NCBI GenBank assembly: GCA_002633005.1
Contig: NMRA01000195.1
Span: 331,738 to 393,737, forward strand
Direction of reading: 5' to 3'
DNA length: 62,000 bases
DNA from: Phoronis australis
Lineage: Eukaryota > Phoronida > Phoronidae
In this document: piece by piece, positions 13,901 to 25,704 of the stretch
Position numbering within the stretch: the stretch's first letter is position 1
How the letters are laid out: each line of letters opens with the position of its first letter
The notes under the pieces: generated by a model
Told to the model about the DNA's origin: nothing
The model's database searches: none
The model's input: the letters and a program-made list of their open reading frames with translations, nothing else
Translations under genes and position numbers: made by a program

Positions 13901-16900
13901 TCTGTCCTCTTGTAATTTCTGGTGTTTGCCCCCACTCAGAAGGCGTTCACACTACACAACACAATGGGTCAGAGCATAGAGAATGTCAATACTTTACATT
14001 CTTTTATAATAATATTCTGGAATTCATTGGTGGGCAATTGAACATGTGTAATTTTTAGGGGGCAAACTATTGTAAAATGAATAGGAATCCTTTTCAATAT
14101 GAAAATCTGCGCTTTGGAAAGAGAGCGAGAAGACAAGTTCATTAATGTCTAGTAAATTCTTTACTTTTGGACAAATATCATTGTTGAAACTGCCATTTTT
14201 GCTATTTTCAAAGTCTTACATCAGCGCTTGATTTGGCATGACCTGGCAAACATTCCAAGTCACCACAGCAAGAGAAGTCAGACAATAATTCCCCTGAAAT
14301 TCATTTTAATTAAGTTTTTCTAGATTCAGTACAATTGTTTTTATTTCATGAAATCAGTGCTTTTGCCACCTTCGGCTAGCAACATATACCAAACGTGATT
14401 TTAGTTTAAAACAGGAAGTAAACAGATGCAAGTTGTAATTGTTTGACAAACATCAGGCAAGGCTGGAAAATGAAACATGTGAATCTGATCGTCTGCATCC
14501 TTTGTTGGAAGAAAGAATTGAGTTAAAGTTTGAATTGAACGGTGCATGCCTGTCTCTTTCACCAGAGAAATGGAAGAGCCATGCTATGCGTAAGGGCTAC
14601 AACTTTTTTGATTGACAATGTTGATGCCAGTTTTGGTGACCTCATATTTCGCTTGGAGAAATGACCTTTGGCTAAGTGTCCATGTAGTGAACACATCCAC
14701 TAAAACAAGAAACTGTAGGAACACCACATTTATCCACCTTCACTCTTATCAGGCTTCTATTGTGAGTCAGCATGCGTGAATAATTGGCTGATAAGCCACC
14801 TCTGGAACTACTTTTGGCTGAATAGATGACCAGGCCATAAAATGATAATATTAGCCAAGACCAGTTACTAAATAAATGCAACAAAGAATAATGTTGTAGC
14901 ATCACCTAGCCTTGGTGGAAAGCTGTATACTGTATTGGCTCTAATAAACGCTTAGAAAAAATCATTTCACGGGGAGGGGATTCTTATTGTAGCCTACGGC
15001 AGTTGAAAGCCGGTTTCCCAAACGGGTAAAATCGGAAGCTAGGATTCATAAAATTTACNNNNNNNNNNNNNNNNNNNNNNNNNNNNNNNNNNNNNNNNNN
15101 NNNNNNNNNNNNNNNNNNNNNNNNNNNNNNNNNNNNNNNNNNNNNNNNNNNNNNNNNNNNNNNNNNNNNNNNNNNNNNNNNNNNNNNNNNNNNNNNNNNN
15201 NNNNNNNNNNNNNNNNNNNNNNNNNNNNNNNNNNNNNNNNNNNNNNNNNNNNNNNNNNNNNNNNNNNNNNNNNNNNNNNNNNNNNNNNNNNNNNNNNNNN
15301 NNNNNNNNNNNNNNNNNNNNNNNNNNNNNNNNNNNNNNNNNNNNNNNNNNNNNNNNNNNNNNNNNNNNNNNNNNNNNNNNNNNNNNNNNNNNNNNNNNNN
15401 NNNNNNNNNNNNNNNNNNNNNNNNNNNNNNNNNNNNNNNNNNNNNNNNNNNNNNNNNNNNNNNNNNNNNNNNNNNNNNNNNNNNNNNNNNNNNNNNNNNN
15501 NNNNNNNNNNNNNNNNNNNNNNNNNNNNNNNNNNNNNNNNNNNNNNNNNNNNNNNNNNNNNNNNNNNNNNNNNNNNNNNNNNNNNNNNNNNNNNNNNNNN
15601 NNNNNNNNNNNNNNNNNNNNNNNNNNNNNNNNNNNNNNNNNNNNNNNNNNNNNNNNNNNNNNNNNNNNNNNNNNNNNNNNNNNNNNNNNNNNNNNNNNNN
15701 NNNNNNNNNNNNNNNNNNNNNNNNNNNNNNNNNNNNNNNNNNNNNNNNNNNNNNNNNNNNNNNNNNNNNNNNNNNNNNNNNNNNNNNNNNNNNNNNNNNN
15801 NNNNNNNNNNNNNNNNNNNNNNNNNNNNNNNNNNNNNNNNNNNNNNNNNNNNNNNNNNNNNNNNNNNNNNNNNNNNNNNNNNNNNNNNNNNNNNNNNNNN
15901 NNNNNNNNNNNNNTTCTACTAACTCCAAATACTAATCAAAACTATCACATCACACTCCCAGTCAAGTTCTACTAACTCCAAATACTAATCAAAACTATCA
16001 CATCACACTCCCAGTCTAGTTCTACTAACTCCAAATACTAATCAAAACTATCACATCACACTCCCAGTCAAGTTCTACTAACTCCAAATACTAATCAAAA
16101 CTATCACATCACACTCCCAGTCTAGTTCTACTAACTCCAAATACTAATCAAAACTATCACATCACACTCCCAGTCAAGTTCTACTAACTCCAAATACTAA
16201 TCAAAACTATCACATCACATCCAGTACTTAATGCACTCACCATCATTTCTACTTAAGCCATCTCAGGGTTGGCAAGCATAAAAGCATGACTTGGTATAAT
16301 TAAATATTTCTGTAAAACCTATACTAGACCTCAGCTCAGTTTGCAGTTCCATCAGTAAACAGCAAAATGCACAAACAATGAATACAAACCGGATCAAGAG
16401 TTGTTTTTGCCTCTTCTATCACAGTCATGGTTGAAAACTCCACCTTGGGCGAGATTCCCTGAAATGAACAGTCACCTCATGAATATACTGCAGTAGGAAC
16501 ACATTAACATGACAAAACACAAAGAGAACACAAAATGTTTAACATAATACCTGGGTGAGGGCTATAATTAAGTACTTGTGAACCGACCACAAAGTACAGT
16601 GTTGTAAGAATAAAATAATGTGTTGAATGGCCAAAAAGGAAGTGCTAGATTATGAATGAATTTGTTAATAGCAAGGCTGGTTAATGTTAACTGATCTTGA
16701 TGAAGCTCATAAGCCATTAGGATGTTTCACATCCCAGAATTAGCATAATGAATGAGACAGAAATAAAGGATCATTGATGACTGAAACAATACTCTCATGA
16801 AACATAACAACAAAACATACGAAAAAATTAAATGTCGGAAGTGTTTAACCATGCCGCAACAGCGATGTACACAATTTATTGACTTGATTTATTGACTGCT

Positions 16901-19900
16901 GGTGATTATAAAACATGATCACCTGAGACCGTCATGTAATAAAATAACTGTCATACATTACACAAGTACTGGACTACCAGTCTGCCATCACACTGCGTTG
17001 CCACAGCAAAGCAATCTTTCTCATCGATTATTCACTGAAGGTTACTCGTAACACAGTATCCTGCATTATTTCCACAAAAACAAAATGCTGTTTTCATGTA
17101 CCTATTTGATTCCTGTCAATTTACTCCTCATCAGATATATCACAAAATTAATAAAACACGTAATAAATACTTGACAGATATCCACAAGTGGTTATAGACC
17201 TAGCCACATGGTCGCAGCAAAATACTCCCAACTAATGAGCAGCAAAATACTTCCAACAAGGAGCAGTAAAATGCTTCCAACAAATGAGCAATGCTCAATA
17301 ATTACAATTATATCATGTTTAATTTCTAAACAAAGCTCAAGCACTACAATTATACAGCTGCAGTTTTATAAAGGAATTCTTTTATTCATGGAGTTGTTGT
17401 AAAGGACCCTCCAGTAATGCTGTACGTAATCAAGGATTTCGGGTGTTAGAATAATTGTGTAATGGTATTGTCTCTAACTTAACTTTGACTTTGAAGCTAT
17501 TTATCAGGACTTGAATGCAAACAATTGTCTTTTATCGCAATTTGATAAAACAAAGCACACACTGATTTCAGTGTTTTGAACCAGTCCAACATTGCATTCC
17601 TAGCTTGCCAGCTAACTACAGTAGACTGTATGGTACAATGTATGGTACAATGTATGGTACAATGTATGGTACAATGTATGGTATAATGTATGGTATAATG
17701 TATGGTACACTGTATATACCCAGAACTACATGCTTATCAGATTATCCTTTATGCTATACAGTTTATAAAAACTCATTGAATAAGGACATAATCCTGACTA
17801 AGCTGCAGGCTCCTCACATTTGAAATGCTACAAAACCCTTGGATTCTACCTCTTTTCCTACAATGCTGTATTTATAGACACAATATACACACCAGGCTGG
17901 TGAATACTAAGAACTGCTAGGCTGTCAGAACACAATAGCTAGTGTGAATGAGTTGGAACAAGAGGCAATATAAACATTGATTATATTTGCCAAGGGACAC
18001 TGGACATAATGTGGGGTTTTGAGATGGCTCTGAGAAGGCATTGTTGGAGAATTTGAAAGCAGTAGATTTAATTGAAACAGGTGTATTGAAAAAGGGCCTG
18101 AAAACTGAACCAACAGCCCCTAATCCAATTACTCAAGATGATATCTATTCCGAAATATGCAGATTAAATGTCAATTTACTGCTTAGAGAATGTCTGCATT
18201 TGCAAAACAAAGGAAAAATGCTTCATTTTTGGTGACTTGCTAGACATGAAATATAAAAGAAATATGAACTTCGTCACTATGATCATATGCACACAGAGCT
18301 AACTTTTAAAGCAAGGATGACCCAAGGTACGAGAAAACACTTTACTACCTGATAACATGTGACTGAACATGTAAACAGCTATAGAAAACATTAAATCATC
18401 TATCTCTTGTTGATGCATTAAAAGATCTGTCCTTATGCTATTACTTGTGCTGTACGACTACACTTATAGAGAAAATCCTTAGACATCTCAACTCTAAGCA
18501 AGACAAGTGGGACCAAGAAAACAAAGCATGAATCACATTGCTTGTATTGTAAATGCTGAGACAATGATACAAGATTCCTAAGTTAGGTCATTGGTTTAAT
18601 TTGCTCTTGATAGTACAGTAGTCAATGTTGCAAATTTTGGTCTGACTGGCCGGAAACAAATTAGCAACTGGTCCCAAAAATACCAGACCACAATGTCCGG
18701 CTGCAGTGCCTACTTCAATACAGACTCTTACTCCCAACTCTTGGCAGCTGACTAGTCATAAGCACACCCTATTATTTTAAAAACATATTTTTTCCTAGCA
18801 TTTTCAAAAGGTTATCCATCCACAAGAATCAAAAATAATAAAACACTAGGGGGCAAAGAATACATTGAATCCAGTTGAAATTGGGAAGGCATCATTTTCT
18901 CTATTGTTTTGCTAAATTCTATCAAAATCTGCCAGAGACCTCTTGTAGAAGACCTCTACTTGTAGATAGATAAAGAAACTTAACGCAAAAAATGCCACTA
19001 GGGCGTAAAGCAGTGGTTGTACCACACCTAAAGTTGTCACCATTTGTCGTCAGCTTCATAGGAACACATCTGCCAAATTCCATGACGATCCTTAAGGGGG
19101 TTAGGGGACAATGAGTGGATGCCATTCACAGTGGATGGCAGCTGAACGGAGATAACAATATGAGTCTATGTGGGCACGCAACTATACTTGTACAATTATT
19201 GAGTTATGAAGTAGTCAATTACCAGAAACCTTACAACGACAATAAATTAATGAGCACATGTTTGCCATAAAGAACACTCACGGGAAAATCAACAGTTCTT
19301 TCCATAAGTAGCTCGCGGTCTTGAGACCCATAAACAGGGGCCAGTGATACGGCTGGGAACAAGAAGTCACGCGCGTTGTCTTCAAAGGAGGCCAACAACA
19401 CGCCATTGGGTTCTGTTGGGGAGACTTGAATCAACTCAATGAGAACGTGCTCCTCTGAAATAAAGGGTAAAGTTCGAGGTTAGGCAAACATTGAATTATT
19501 TACAAAAGTGTCAAACGTGGATAACAAAATTCACCATGAGATCCCAGCTGTATTTTTGACCGTCTTTTAAAAGACTAACAAGCAACAGTTTTGCAAGCAT
19601 GTGTTCAAGGACACTCGGACAATTCACAATGAAAAGACGTGTCTGAAAAGTAATGACATTAACTTATCACTGCAAGTTCTAAACTGTAGTGGTTAATAAA
19701 GTCATAGCTCGATTTGGTGACCTGTAGGATGCCAATGCGACCTCAAATTTTTTTGATGACCTGGCAAAAATTCCAAGTCACCACAAGGTTGGCATTCACA
19801 AGTTCGAGTACACACTTGAAATACAACATGAGGTCAGAATTGTTGGGAAAAAATCGTAATGGCCTTTATAGGAGTCGCGTGAGGGTAACGTCATTGTGCT

Positions 19901-22900
19901 CATCATGTTCACCTGTCTACGGAGGTGGCAGTGGTGAGCCTGTTTGCGGAATATCGACCCTTGCCAATGACGTTTGGTAACCTCCTTCAGTTCCTGTTTG
20001 GCAACTTGAGAATTTTACCACTCGCATTTGACAAGTTGAGGTCATGCAAAGCATCTGGGCCCTGAAATTCTATCCACAGCACTGCACTACATTGTACCAC
20101 CAGACAATTATTTATTTTTGGAGAACAGGAATGCTTATAGTGAATAACGCAATAATCTGATGTAATATGCCCGTGTTGTGAGAACTAGTTGGATGCCCGT
20201 TATTTAGTGCAGAAAACTGGTTCTCAAAATTCCGACATGTTATATCAGACCATTAACCGTGAATGATACAGTTTGGTGCATTCAAAACAACATGCATGCA
20301 AATGGATCATTTAGAATTCCATTAATCACCCAGTGGTCATAGTAGGATTGCCATTAGCTAATTCCTGTCCTAGAGGCTTGCACAAAATCCTTTAAAGTGT
20401 TTCTCTAAAGTTCACAAATCTGGAACAGTTGAGTGACCCTAATGACCAGGTGCCCTTCCTTGAGCCCAACCCCCACTTAGCAGGAGTAATACAAACTAAC
20501 CAAGCCTGACTGAGCATCATTACATATAATAAAAGAGTGTGAGTGGTTATTTTTGTGTTGTGAATAACAAGGCTCTAAAAGACTTCAATTGTCTACCTCC
20601 CACATGTGTTCAGCTCTAAATTAATAACGCCTCAAGATTTTCATAGGAAAATGGACAATGTAATAAGTATTACTCACTGAATAAAACACTAACTTCCTGT
20701 GGAGTGGTAGTGAACCTTTAGTAAAATCTAATAAAACTTGAGCAAAGTTGTCAATGAAAATTAAATATGAACTTACCTTCGAGTAGTCTGGACACATCTG
20801 ATGGGTCAAAAACGGAATAGTATGGCTGAAAAGAAATTATAAAGGTAAACATCTCTTCAACATTTAATGCAAATTACACATTGTTTGCAAATTGGGGTAT
20901 ACCTGTTTTTCAAATGATACAGCAAGATTACAGAAATCAAAATATAGAGAAACAAAATTAATAGTAACCTCCTGATACATCTTGCTAATCAAGTTAATAA
21001 TGTACCTGGTTCAGGAAAACAGTCAAAAGTGATTATGGAACTGCAAATACGCACAGTTGAGTTTGGTAAGTTAAAATATTCATTGAAAGGATAACGATTG
21101 CCTCATGAAGATTAAAAACTAATTAAAACTATTTAACTAATCACATGATATCTCAGTTTTTTGACTGCCAATGGGCTGTCAACTGGACCCAATTATTAAC
21201 AAATTGGGAAAACTTCAAAAATCAATTTCTACAGGCTTTCTACTTTCAGAAGACAAATTGTGGAGAAGAACAGCATTGTGCACCAGCTCATTGTCTTGGG
21301 AAGAGTGGGAACTATTAGGAAATCCAAATTGTGGGTTGTAGAAACTGAAATTCTATTCAAATGGCATTTATCAATGGTGAATGGCGGCAGAAAGAACTGG
21401 TGTCAAGCCCTGATGGCGCAAAGCTTCTGTACAGAACTTGGACGTGGTAATTTGATGCCACATATCTTTCATGAAATATTGAGGAAATAAAATTTCAATG
21501 TCCACCATATTGTGTCTTACAGTTCTTACAACTGTAATTGAGGTAAATAAGGTCGGACTGCAAAACAATGATGATATGGGCTAACACTCCATGAAACACT
21601 TTGATCAAAATCTGGAAAGAAGTGTTAGTAGGAATAGAGTACAGATACTGAGAAAGTTTCCCTACATGCAGTTCGTGAAAATCATTAGATGAGAAATTCA
21701 GGAGGAGTTGAGCACAGAAATTTCACTTCCTTGACAGACGCACAGATTCACCAAATGATGCCTAGTATTTAACTCTTGTGCTTTCAAAGCGGATACCAAA
21801 ACAGTTTCATGACAGGGAAAGACAGTTTGCAAAATTTCGTTTCTCTAAGTATTACTAACAAAAATATTTAACTTACTGTTGCAGACAGATAGCAAGCCTT
21901 GGCCAGGTAACCAAACTGTTTTAACAATATTGAAGAAATTTTGATTCGAGAACCTTGAATAATTTTGTGTTGACAGGCAAATTCATGCGGAACTCATTGG
22001 CCAAAGATTGTTGCATTGGATGGTATCAATAATAAATGGTTGTACTGATTGACCTCACCATGAGAACTACTAAGAAGATAAATTTTGGAAAAGGCCCATT
22101 AGCCAACACGTGAATACAGGGCATGGAAATAAAATCTACTTGTCTAATGAAGAAGTATAAATCTCTGAACCAATAAAATCAGTTGTTGCCCTAAAGCAGT
22201 CTTGGGCTCCTTTGGCAAAACACCTAATGCAAATAGCACAGCCATTGTACACCAGGAGAATTTAAAGTGGTATTCAGAAGGGTACAAATCCTACAATATA
22301 CAGAGTAAACATCAAGGTGGTGTACTCATGCCTAGTCTGAAAAGAGTTTGGAATGCTTTGTATGAATTTGGTCAGAGTGACATCAACTGTTGACCTGCTA
22401 ACCATGCAAGTTTGGGAGACATACATTCAGGAACAGAGCTCCACACTATGCTTAAGACAAGTCTGATACACTGTAGTCTGTAAGGCCAAAGTACCTGGTA
22501 TGTAATTACAAGGAGACACAACATTTCTCACTGCTACAAATGATGCAGGCCAGAACCAACATCAAACAAACTGAAGTCTTAGTACTCAGACAAGTGTATA
22601 GAGACGGATGAACAATTTGTGGTGTAGTTGTACAAGTCAAACATTTCACTTACTCGTTCAAATCTGATTTTCTCATGAAACAGTACTGGAAAGACTGGAT
22701 CCGCAAGGTTCGTGCGTCGGTGATGGCCCAGCAGACATACAGATAGGTACACATCGTCACGGTAGGGAAGCCAAACTCCAGGGGCAGTAACCTACATAAT
22801 AGAGAAGACTTACTCTTGACTGGTGAACAATACTTAAACTATAGACATTCAGAAAATAAACTAGGCAGATTCACGTAAACAAGCAATGCAAACAAACACA

Positions 22901-25316
22901 CCAAACTTGTCAGAACAACCGATCCCACCCAAAAAGTCTTGAAGAAATGGGCTGGGAATTGGGCAGCTTGTGCTAAAAAATAAGTCTCGAATGTGAGACC
23001 ATCCATATGGTCACAACCAGTCGCCTGGCCTCCTACAGGTGGTTTACGCAAAGGAAATGCACGGAGGATGTGCATGTGATGTGCGGATTTTTACGCCATA
23101 GACTGACCTAAGATGTAATTTGCAATGTCACACTCAGAATGCTTTTCTTTTGTCAATTATAAGTTAAATATCAGCATAGGGCAAATGAGCATTTTCTGTA
23201 TGTTTTAAAAAGAAATAGCATTCAAGTGTACCGCAGTCGCATCCACTCCAGAAATTTATGGTCTCAAGGTTTTAATAATTCGACTCTGGAAAGCTGGAGA
23301 AGCTTCTATCTTATTTTTCAGCCTAGGTAACATTGTAAACTAAATTAATTCATCCTTATGTTAAACATAAGAGTTGTGGCAATTTATGAAAAAGAACTTT
23401 GCTTAAACTGCGGAAATTTTTACCCAGATAATTAACTAGATGTGTTTTAACACTCACTCATACATGCAGCCATCAAGTTAGCTATACCCACGAGTGTGCA
23501 ATAAATTGCTCTTTAAGGCAGACCAATCCAAGCTCAAGGACATCATATAAAAAACCAGAGTTCCGACTGAGGGGGGAGACTCCCAAAGTGCGGACCCCCA
23601 TTCTCTTTCTCAAGGTACTAAGTATTGCGGCTACGGTAGACCAAGTAAGCAACCAGACCGGGTTAACTAGGTCTAGTTACACGGTCCTACCTCATAGACC
23701 ATGTAAACTCCTTCACCAGAGCACAGTTACAGTCTATCATTAAAACCTGTATGTTTGCCAAGGTTTTATAGTCACTTAAGATATGCTAAGTGCAACTTTC
23801 CTACAATTGATTATATTTTTATGATTGGGCCTTTTATCATTTTAACTCCCTTGCAAAACAGGGAGTTAAAATGAGTAAAAGCTCATAAAAAATTAAATTG
23901 ACTTTAGGTCAAGCCGTATTTTGGGAGACCTGTCCCTATAAAACCGAGGCAATTGTAGGCCGCAACTTCAGCATAGGAATTCATTTGGTCTATGAGGTTG
24001 GACCGTGCAGGCAGACCAAGCTAACCCGGTCTGATGGCTTAGTGGGTCCATGACACGGGCATCTCCGAGTTGTGGATCTCGCCCCTAGTAGCGCGATATT
24101 ATAGAGAAACCAACATACTGTTCTGAGGGTCGCAATTCAAGACCCAGCTTGGGCACTAGTAGCATAGAGGTCCCTGATTTAGAAACTACTTTCATACAGT
24201 GTCACTGAAAAGTGACATTGGTGTTATTCCGCTGATTGTCTGCATGTGAATCAAGCAACCAAACCAATTAGCTAACGAGCAATTGTGAGTATTTTGACTA
24301 TATCTCGGGAGTCACTCATATTGACATGGTGCCCACAGCTGAGAAACCCCTTATTGCCAGTATTGTCAAGCGTGACTTATGGTTGTGACATCACGTACAG
24401 TCAGATAAAGCCTACCTAAGCCGCTCGCCAAGTGGCAATTGCCACTTGGTCGAATGGCTTAGATGCTTGACTGTCGTGCAACCTGGGTTCAAGTCCCACC
24501 GAAGACACGGAAATTTTCTACACCAGTGCCAGGTAAGCTAATTCTGGCCCTTTTTTGCAGGGTAGATTTTTCTGCCTCACCCCCTTTTGCGTGTATTTTT
24601 TTCTTGTCTACTCTACATCTGCCGTGAATGGCATTTTCAACAGAGGCAGCTGTTGGAGGTGCTCACATTTCGACCTCCAAAGCCAAAAGATTGCACCAGA
24701 AATTCCGAACTTGATTCAATCTGATCAGGCAATGCACTATTACGGAATTCTTATAGTCGTTGTCGTACTTATTTGTCTGAATATGATAATGAGAATCAAT
24801 AGTAATAGCCGAGATTACCCGACCTGGAAATCGAACCAGCGACCCCCATAAAACCAGCGAGCTAACAGAAGCACATCTACAATAGTGATGCCTAAATTAA
24901 GGAAGATCTGATGGCCAGAGCACCTTTTGAAGGGCTGAGGCCAATTGAGTGGGCCTGTTGCAGGGACGAAGTTGTAATTTAGGGACCTATTGGAGTATTG
25001 GACCCCGCGCGGTCCGCAAAACTTGCTGAAAAAGGATTTTTGGTAGACGCCTGCAAGCACCTTGTCAATATTAGTGACCACCCTGGGTTGCCCGTAACCT
25101 GAAAAGCACCAGAATGACGCGAAATTGTGATAACAATGTGGGTTATATTCAATTCATCTAGAACTTGAACTGGATTCTAGTCTAGAAGATGTAGACTTTG
25201 CCTAGGCTACAATAATTATCGATCAGTGACCAGTCAGGCTCTAAAAACAGTTTTTGAAAAATACTCACCGCGTGGACATTGACTTCGACAACAACTCTGA
25301 GGCCAGTGCGAGGCAT
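2165..25316 (-). CDS. SPATA6: SPATA6 homologue (spermatogenesis-associated protein 6), 13 exons
   Basis: Vertebrate SPATA6 is needed to build the sperm connecting piece that joins head and tail. Exons in coding order (high to low coordinate): 25316-25269, 22791-22654, 20825-20777, 19454-19282, 16458-16390, 12918-12863, 11243-11060, 10575-10401, 7045-6900, 6512-6213, 5994-5934, 4985-4834, 2341-2165. Each has GT donor and AG acceptor, all phases agree, and the sum is 1728 nt (575 aa plus stop; human is about 490). Exons 1-5 form the conserved N-terminal domain: MPRTGLRVVVEVNVHA, then APGVWLPYRDDVYLSV, PVFPVLFHEKIRFER, DNARDFLFP and GISPKVEFSTMTVIEE, each matching the SPATA6 family in order. Exons 6-8 are Ser/Arg/Pro-rich; exons 9 and 10 are Cys/His- and Tyr-rich. 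It ends NIDRLYSNMYRKTRTYNF. The start is the first ATG fitting the family N-terminus. An extra phase-0 exon could hide in the 15059-15913 gap. N-terminal identity is near certain; the middle exons rest on phase and splice logic. Confidence 0.9.
3038..3245. mobile_element. Mariner-like MITE fragment, copy 3
   Basis: Blocks GGGACAAGCTCCAACCTTGG and CCCCAATTGGAGAATGTTTA match parts of the element at 34900-35223. Degenerate; lies in the last SPATA6 intron. Confidence 0.45.
4834..4985 (-). CDS. SPATA6: SPATA6 exon 12 (Arg/Tyr/Ser-rich)
   Basis: Internal exon of the minus-strand SPATA6 model, between acceptor ...TGCCAG and donor GTGAGT. Frame begins DLYDPLSPRYRYYRSLSPRY and ends RRSQSPVLY. It contains repeated SPRY-like steps (LSPRYRYY, LSPRYSPSY) and keeps the RSxSP flavour of exons 6-8. 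Entry phase 1 and exit phase 0 match exons 11 and 13. Confidence 0.8.
6213..6512 (-). CDS. SPATA6: SPATA6 exon 10, tyrosine-rich low-complexity segment
   Basis: A 300-nt exon (exactly 100 codons, phase 0 in and out). After RLEFLLMANFFTEPSW it turns into a run containing 32 tyrosines, built from YDxYY, YPYY and DRYY steps, and ends QEHPDNPIK before donor GTAATG. Two acceptors are possible; the one after 6513 (GACCAGCAG) keeps phase 0 with exon 9, whereas the inner one at 6471-6476 would break the frame. The plus strand across it shows a valine/isoleucine-rich shadow frame, which is not a gene. Confidence 0.75.
6900..7045 (-). CDS. SPATA6: SPATA6 exon 9, CxxC-x9-CxxC zinc-ribbon-like segment
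   Basis: This exon encodes YCPHCLNPHTEQSCTVC: two CxxC pairs nine residues apart. It is followed by RLYRKYTGQKYWGHTYHYH and a His/Lys-rich tail (GSKHRHKTVK) to donor GTAACT. The spacing resembles a small zinc ribbon or knuckle; metal binding is inference. Phase 1 in, phase 0 out. Confidence 0.75.
7438..7588. mobile_element. 150-bp MITE with CGTGCGTTCAGTA termini
   Basis: Left CGTGCGTTCAGTA and inverted right TACTGAACGCACG. CTAGGACC blocks lie inside both ends. The core GCTAAAAAGCAAGACTT recurs at 55264-55280 in a second, more decayed copy. Confidence 0.6.
7915..7961. repeat. (TAA)n microsatellite
   Basis: An uninterrupted TAA run in the SPATA6 intron between exons 8 and 9. Confidence 0.9.
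10401..12918 (-). CDS. SPATA6: SPATA6 exons 6-8, Ser/Arg/Pro-rich linker
   Basis: Three exons: 12918-12863 (DESYGRHSVSPRLSRSLSR), 11243-11060 (KKARSPTPVV ... SFSRSRSPSPIRRRMEDL) and 10575-10401 (IGRTPGSPAPS, KKKKKG, VRSRSVSPSRL, LSPSRLVT). The 56-nt exon 6 was found by requiring an exon entering at phase 0 and leaving at phase 2; it has a TTTATTTCAG acceptor and a GTCAGT donor. SP/RS repeats suggest a disordered, phosphorylatable linker. Confidence 0.75.
15059..15913. other. Assembly gap
   Basis: 855 unknown bases bordered on the right by the 53-bp minisatellite and on the left by a dispersed repeat (14997-15058) that recurs at 31767-31830 (GGAAGCTAGGATTCAT shared). A SPATA6 exon could be hidden here. 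Confidence 0.95.
15914..16219. repeat. 53-bp minisatellite, six visible copies, abutting assembly gap
   Basis: Unit starts TTCTACTAACTCCAAATACT; copies begin at 15914, 15967, 16020, 16073, 16126 and 16179 (the last partial). Units end alternately CAAG and CTAG, giving a 106-bp higher-order period. The array runs into the N gap, which it probably caused. It lies in SPATA6 intron 5. Confidence 0.9.
17629..17712. repeat. 12-bp tandem repeat, seven copies
   Basis: TATGGTACAATG repeated; units 5-6 read TATGGTATAATG and unit 7 TATGGTACACTG. A related-scale array of AGCAAAATACTTCCAACAA sits at 17217-17292. Both are in SPATA6 intron 4. Confidence 0.85.
23630..24050. repeat. Inverted-repeat element with a central 15-bp-arm hairpin
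   Basis: AGACCGGGTTAACTAGGTCT (near 23656) has an inverted counterpart near 24018 (AGCTAACCCGGTCT), and CTCATAGACCA (23691) faces TGGTCTATGAG. In the middle, TCATTTTAACTCCCT (23837-23851) pairs perfectly with 23860-23874. It lies in SPATA6 intron 1. Confidence 0.5.
24400..24540 (+). repeat. tRNA-derived SINE-like repeat
   Basis: ATGGCTTAGATGCTTGA resembles a Pol III A box, and GGGTTCAAGTCCCACC is a good B box. No foldable full tRNA was apparent, so this is a SINE head rather than a tRNA gene. It lies in SPATA6 intron 1. Confidence 0.5.
24650..24880 (-). repeat. tRNA-derived SINE-like repeat, inverted
   Basis: On the minus strand, CTGTTAGCTCGCTGGTTTTA then GCTGGTTCGATTTCC (B box) and GGGTAATCTCGGCTATTA match the repeats at 55386-55560 and 55755-55910. 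Confidence 0.5.
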
Positions 25317-25704
25317 GATTGTAAAATTTTAAAGTTGATTATATGATTGAAACTTCACTGCTGCATTTTACTCTGAAAGTATTTTCCTGCAAACCAACTG
25401 ACGCGACGCCGTAGTTTACCTTGGAGGGAGAGTCCTTTGTCGAAACCGTTTCCGGAGGCCTAAGGATAAAAACAAAAAATAACATTGAACAGTTTGTTTT
25501 CATTTAGTATAATATTACACTTACTTCTGAGATTTTTATGACAAAATTCAAGTATATTTTTTATGATATCCCCAATAATTCTAAACTGTGCTTACGTATG
25601 GCAAATTTATGAAGTCAACACCCCTTCGTGAATGTTGTGATGGTATATCCCCCGCAACTAGAACGAGAACGCAGTTCGTTACATTGCGAGACTTACAAAT
25701 CAAT
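25317..25704. promoter_or_regulatory. Divergent SPATA6/FAM32A promoter region
   Basis: Only 388 bp separate the start codons of SPATA6 (minus) and FAM32A (plus), so the two very probably share a bidirectional promoter. The stretch is locally richer in CpG around 25400-25460 and lacks an obvious TATA box in a useful position. On the minus strand CTCCAAGGTAAAC near 25420 resembles a splice donor and might end a SPATA6 5' UTR exon. This is inference from layout. Confidence 0.6.

Noticed and set aside
14220-14270. Exon sharing GACCTGGCAAACATTCCAAG with 19755-19790
   Set aside because: Shared DNA without a conserved frame indicates a dispersed repeat.
14984-15928. 314-aa open frame
   Set aside because: It exists only because the gap of unknown bases carries no stop codons.
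15914-16219. CRISPR-like array
   Set aside because: The repeats are contiguous 53-bp units with no unique spacers, in animal DNA.
24440-24510. tRNA gene
   Set aside because: A- and B-box-like motifs are present, but no complete cloverleaf with acceptor stem was apparent; fits a SINE head better.
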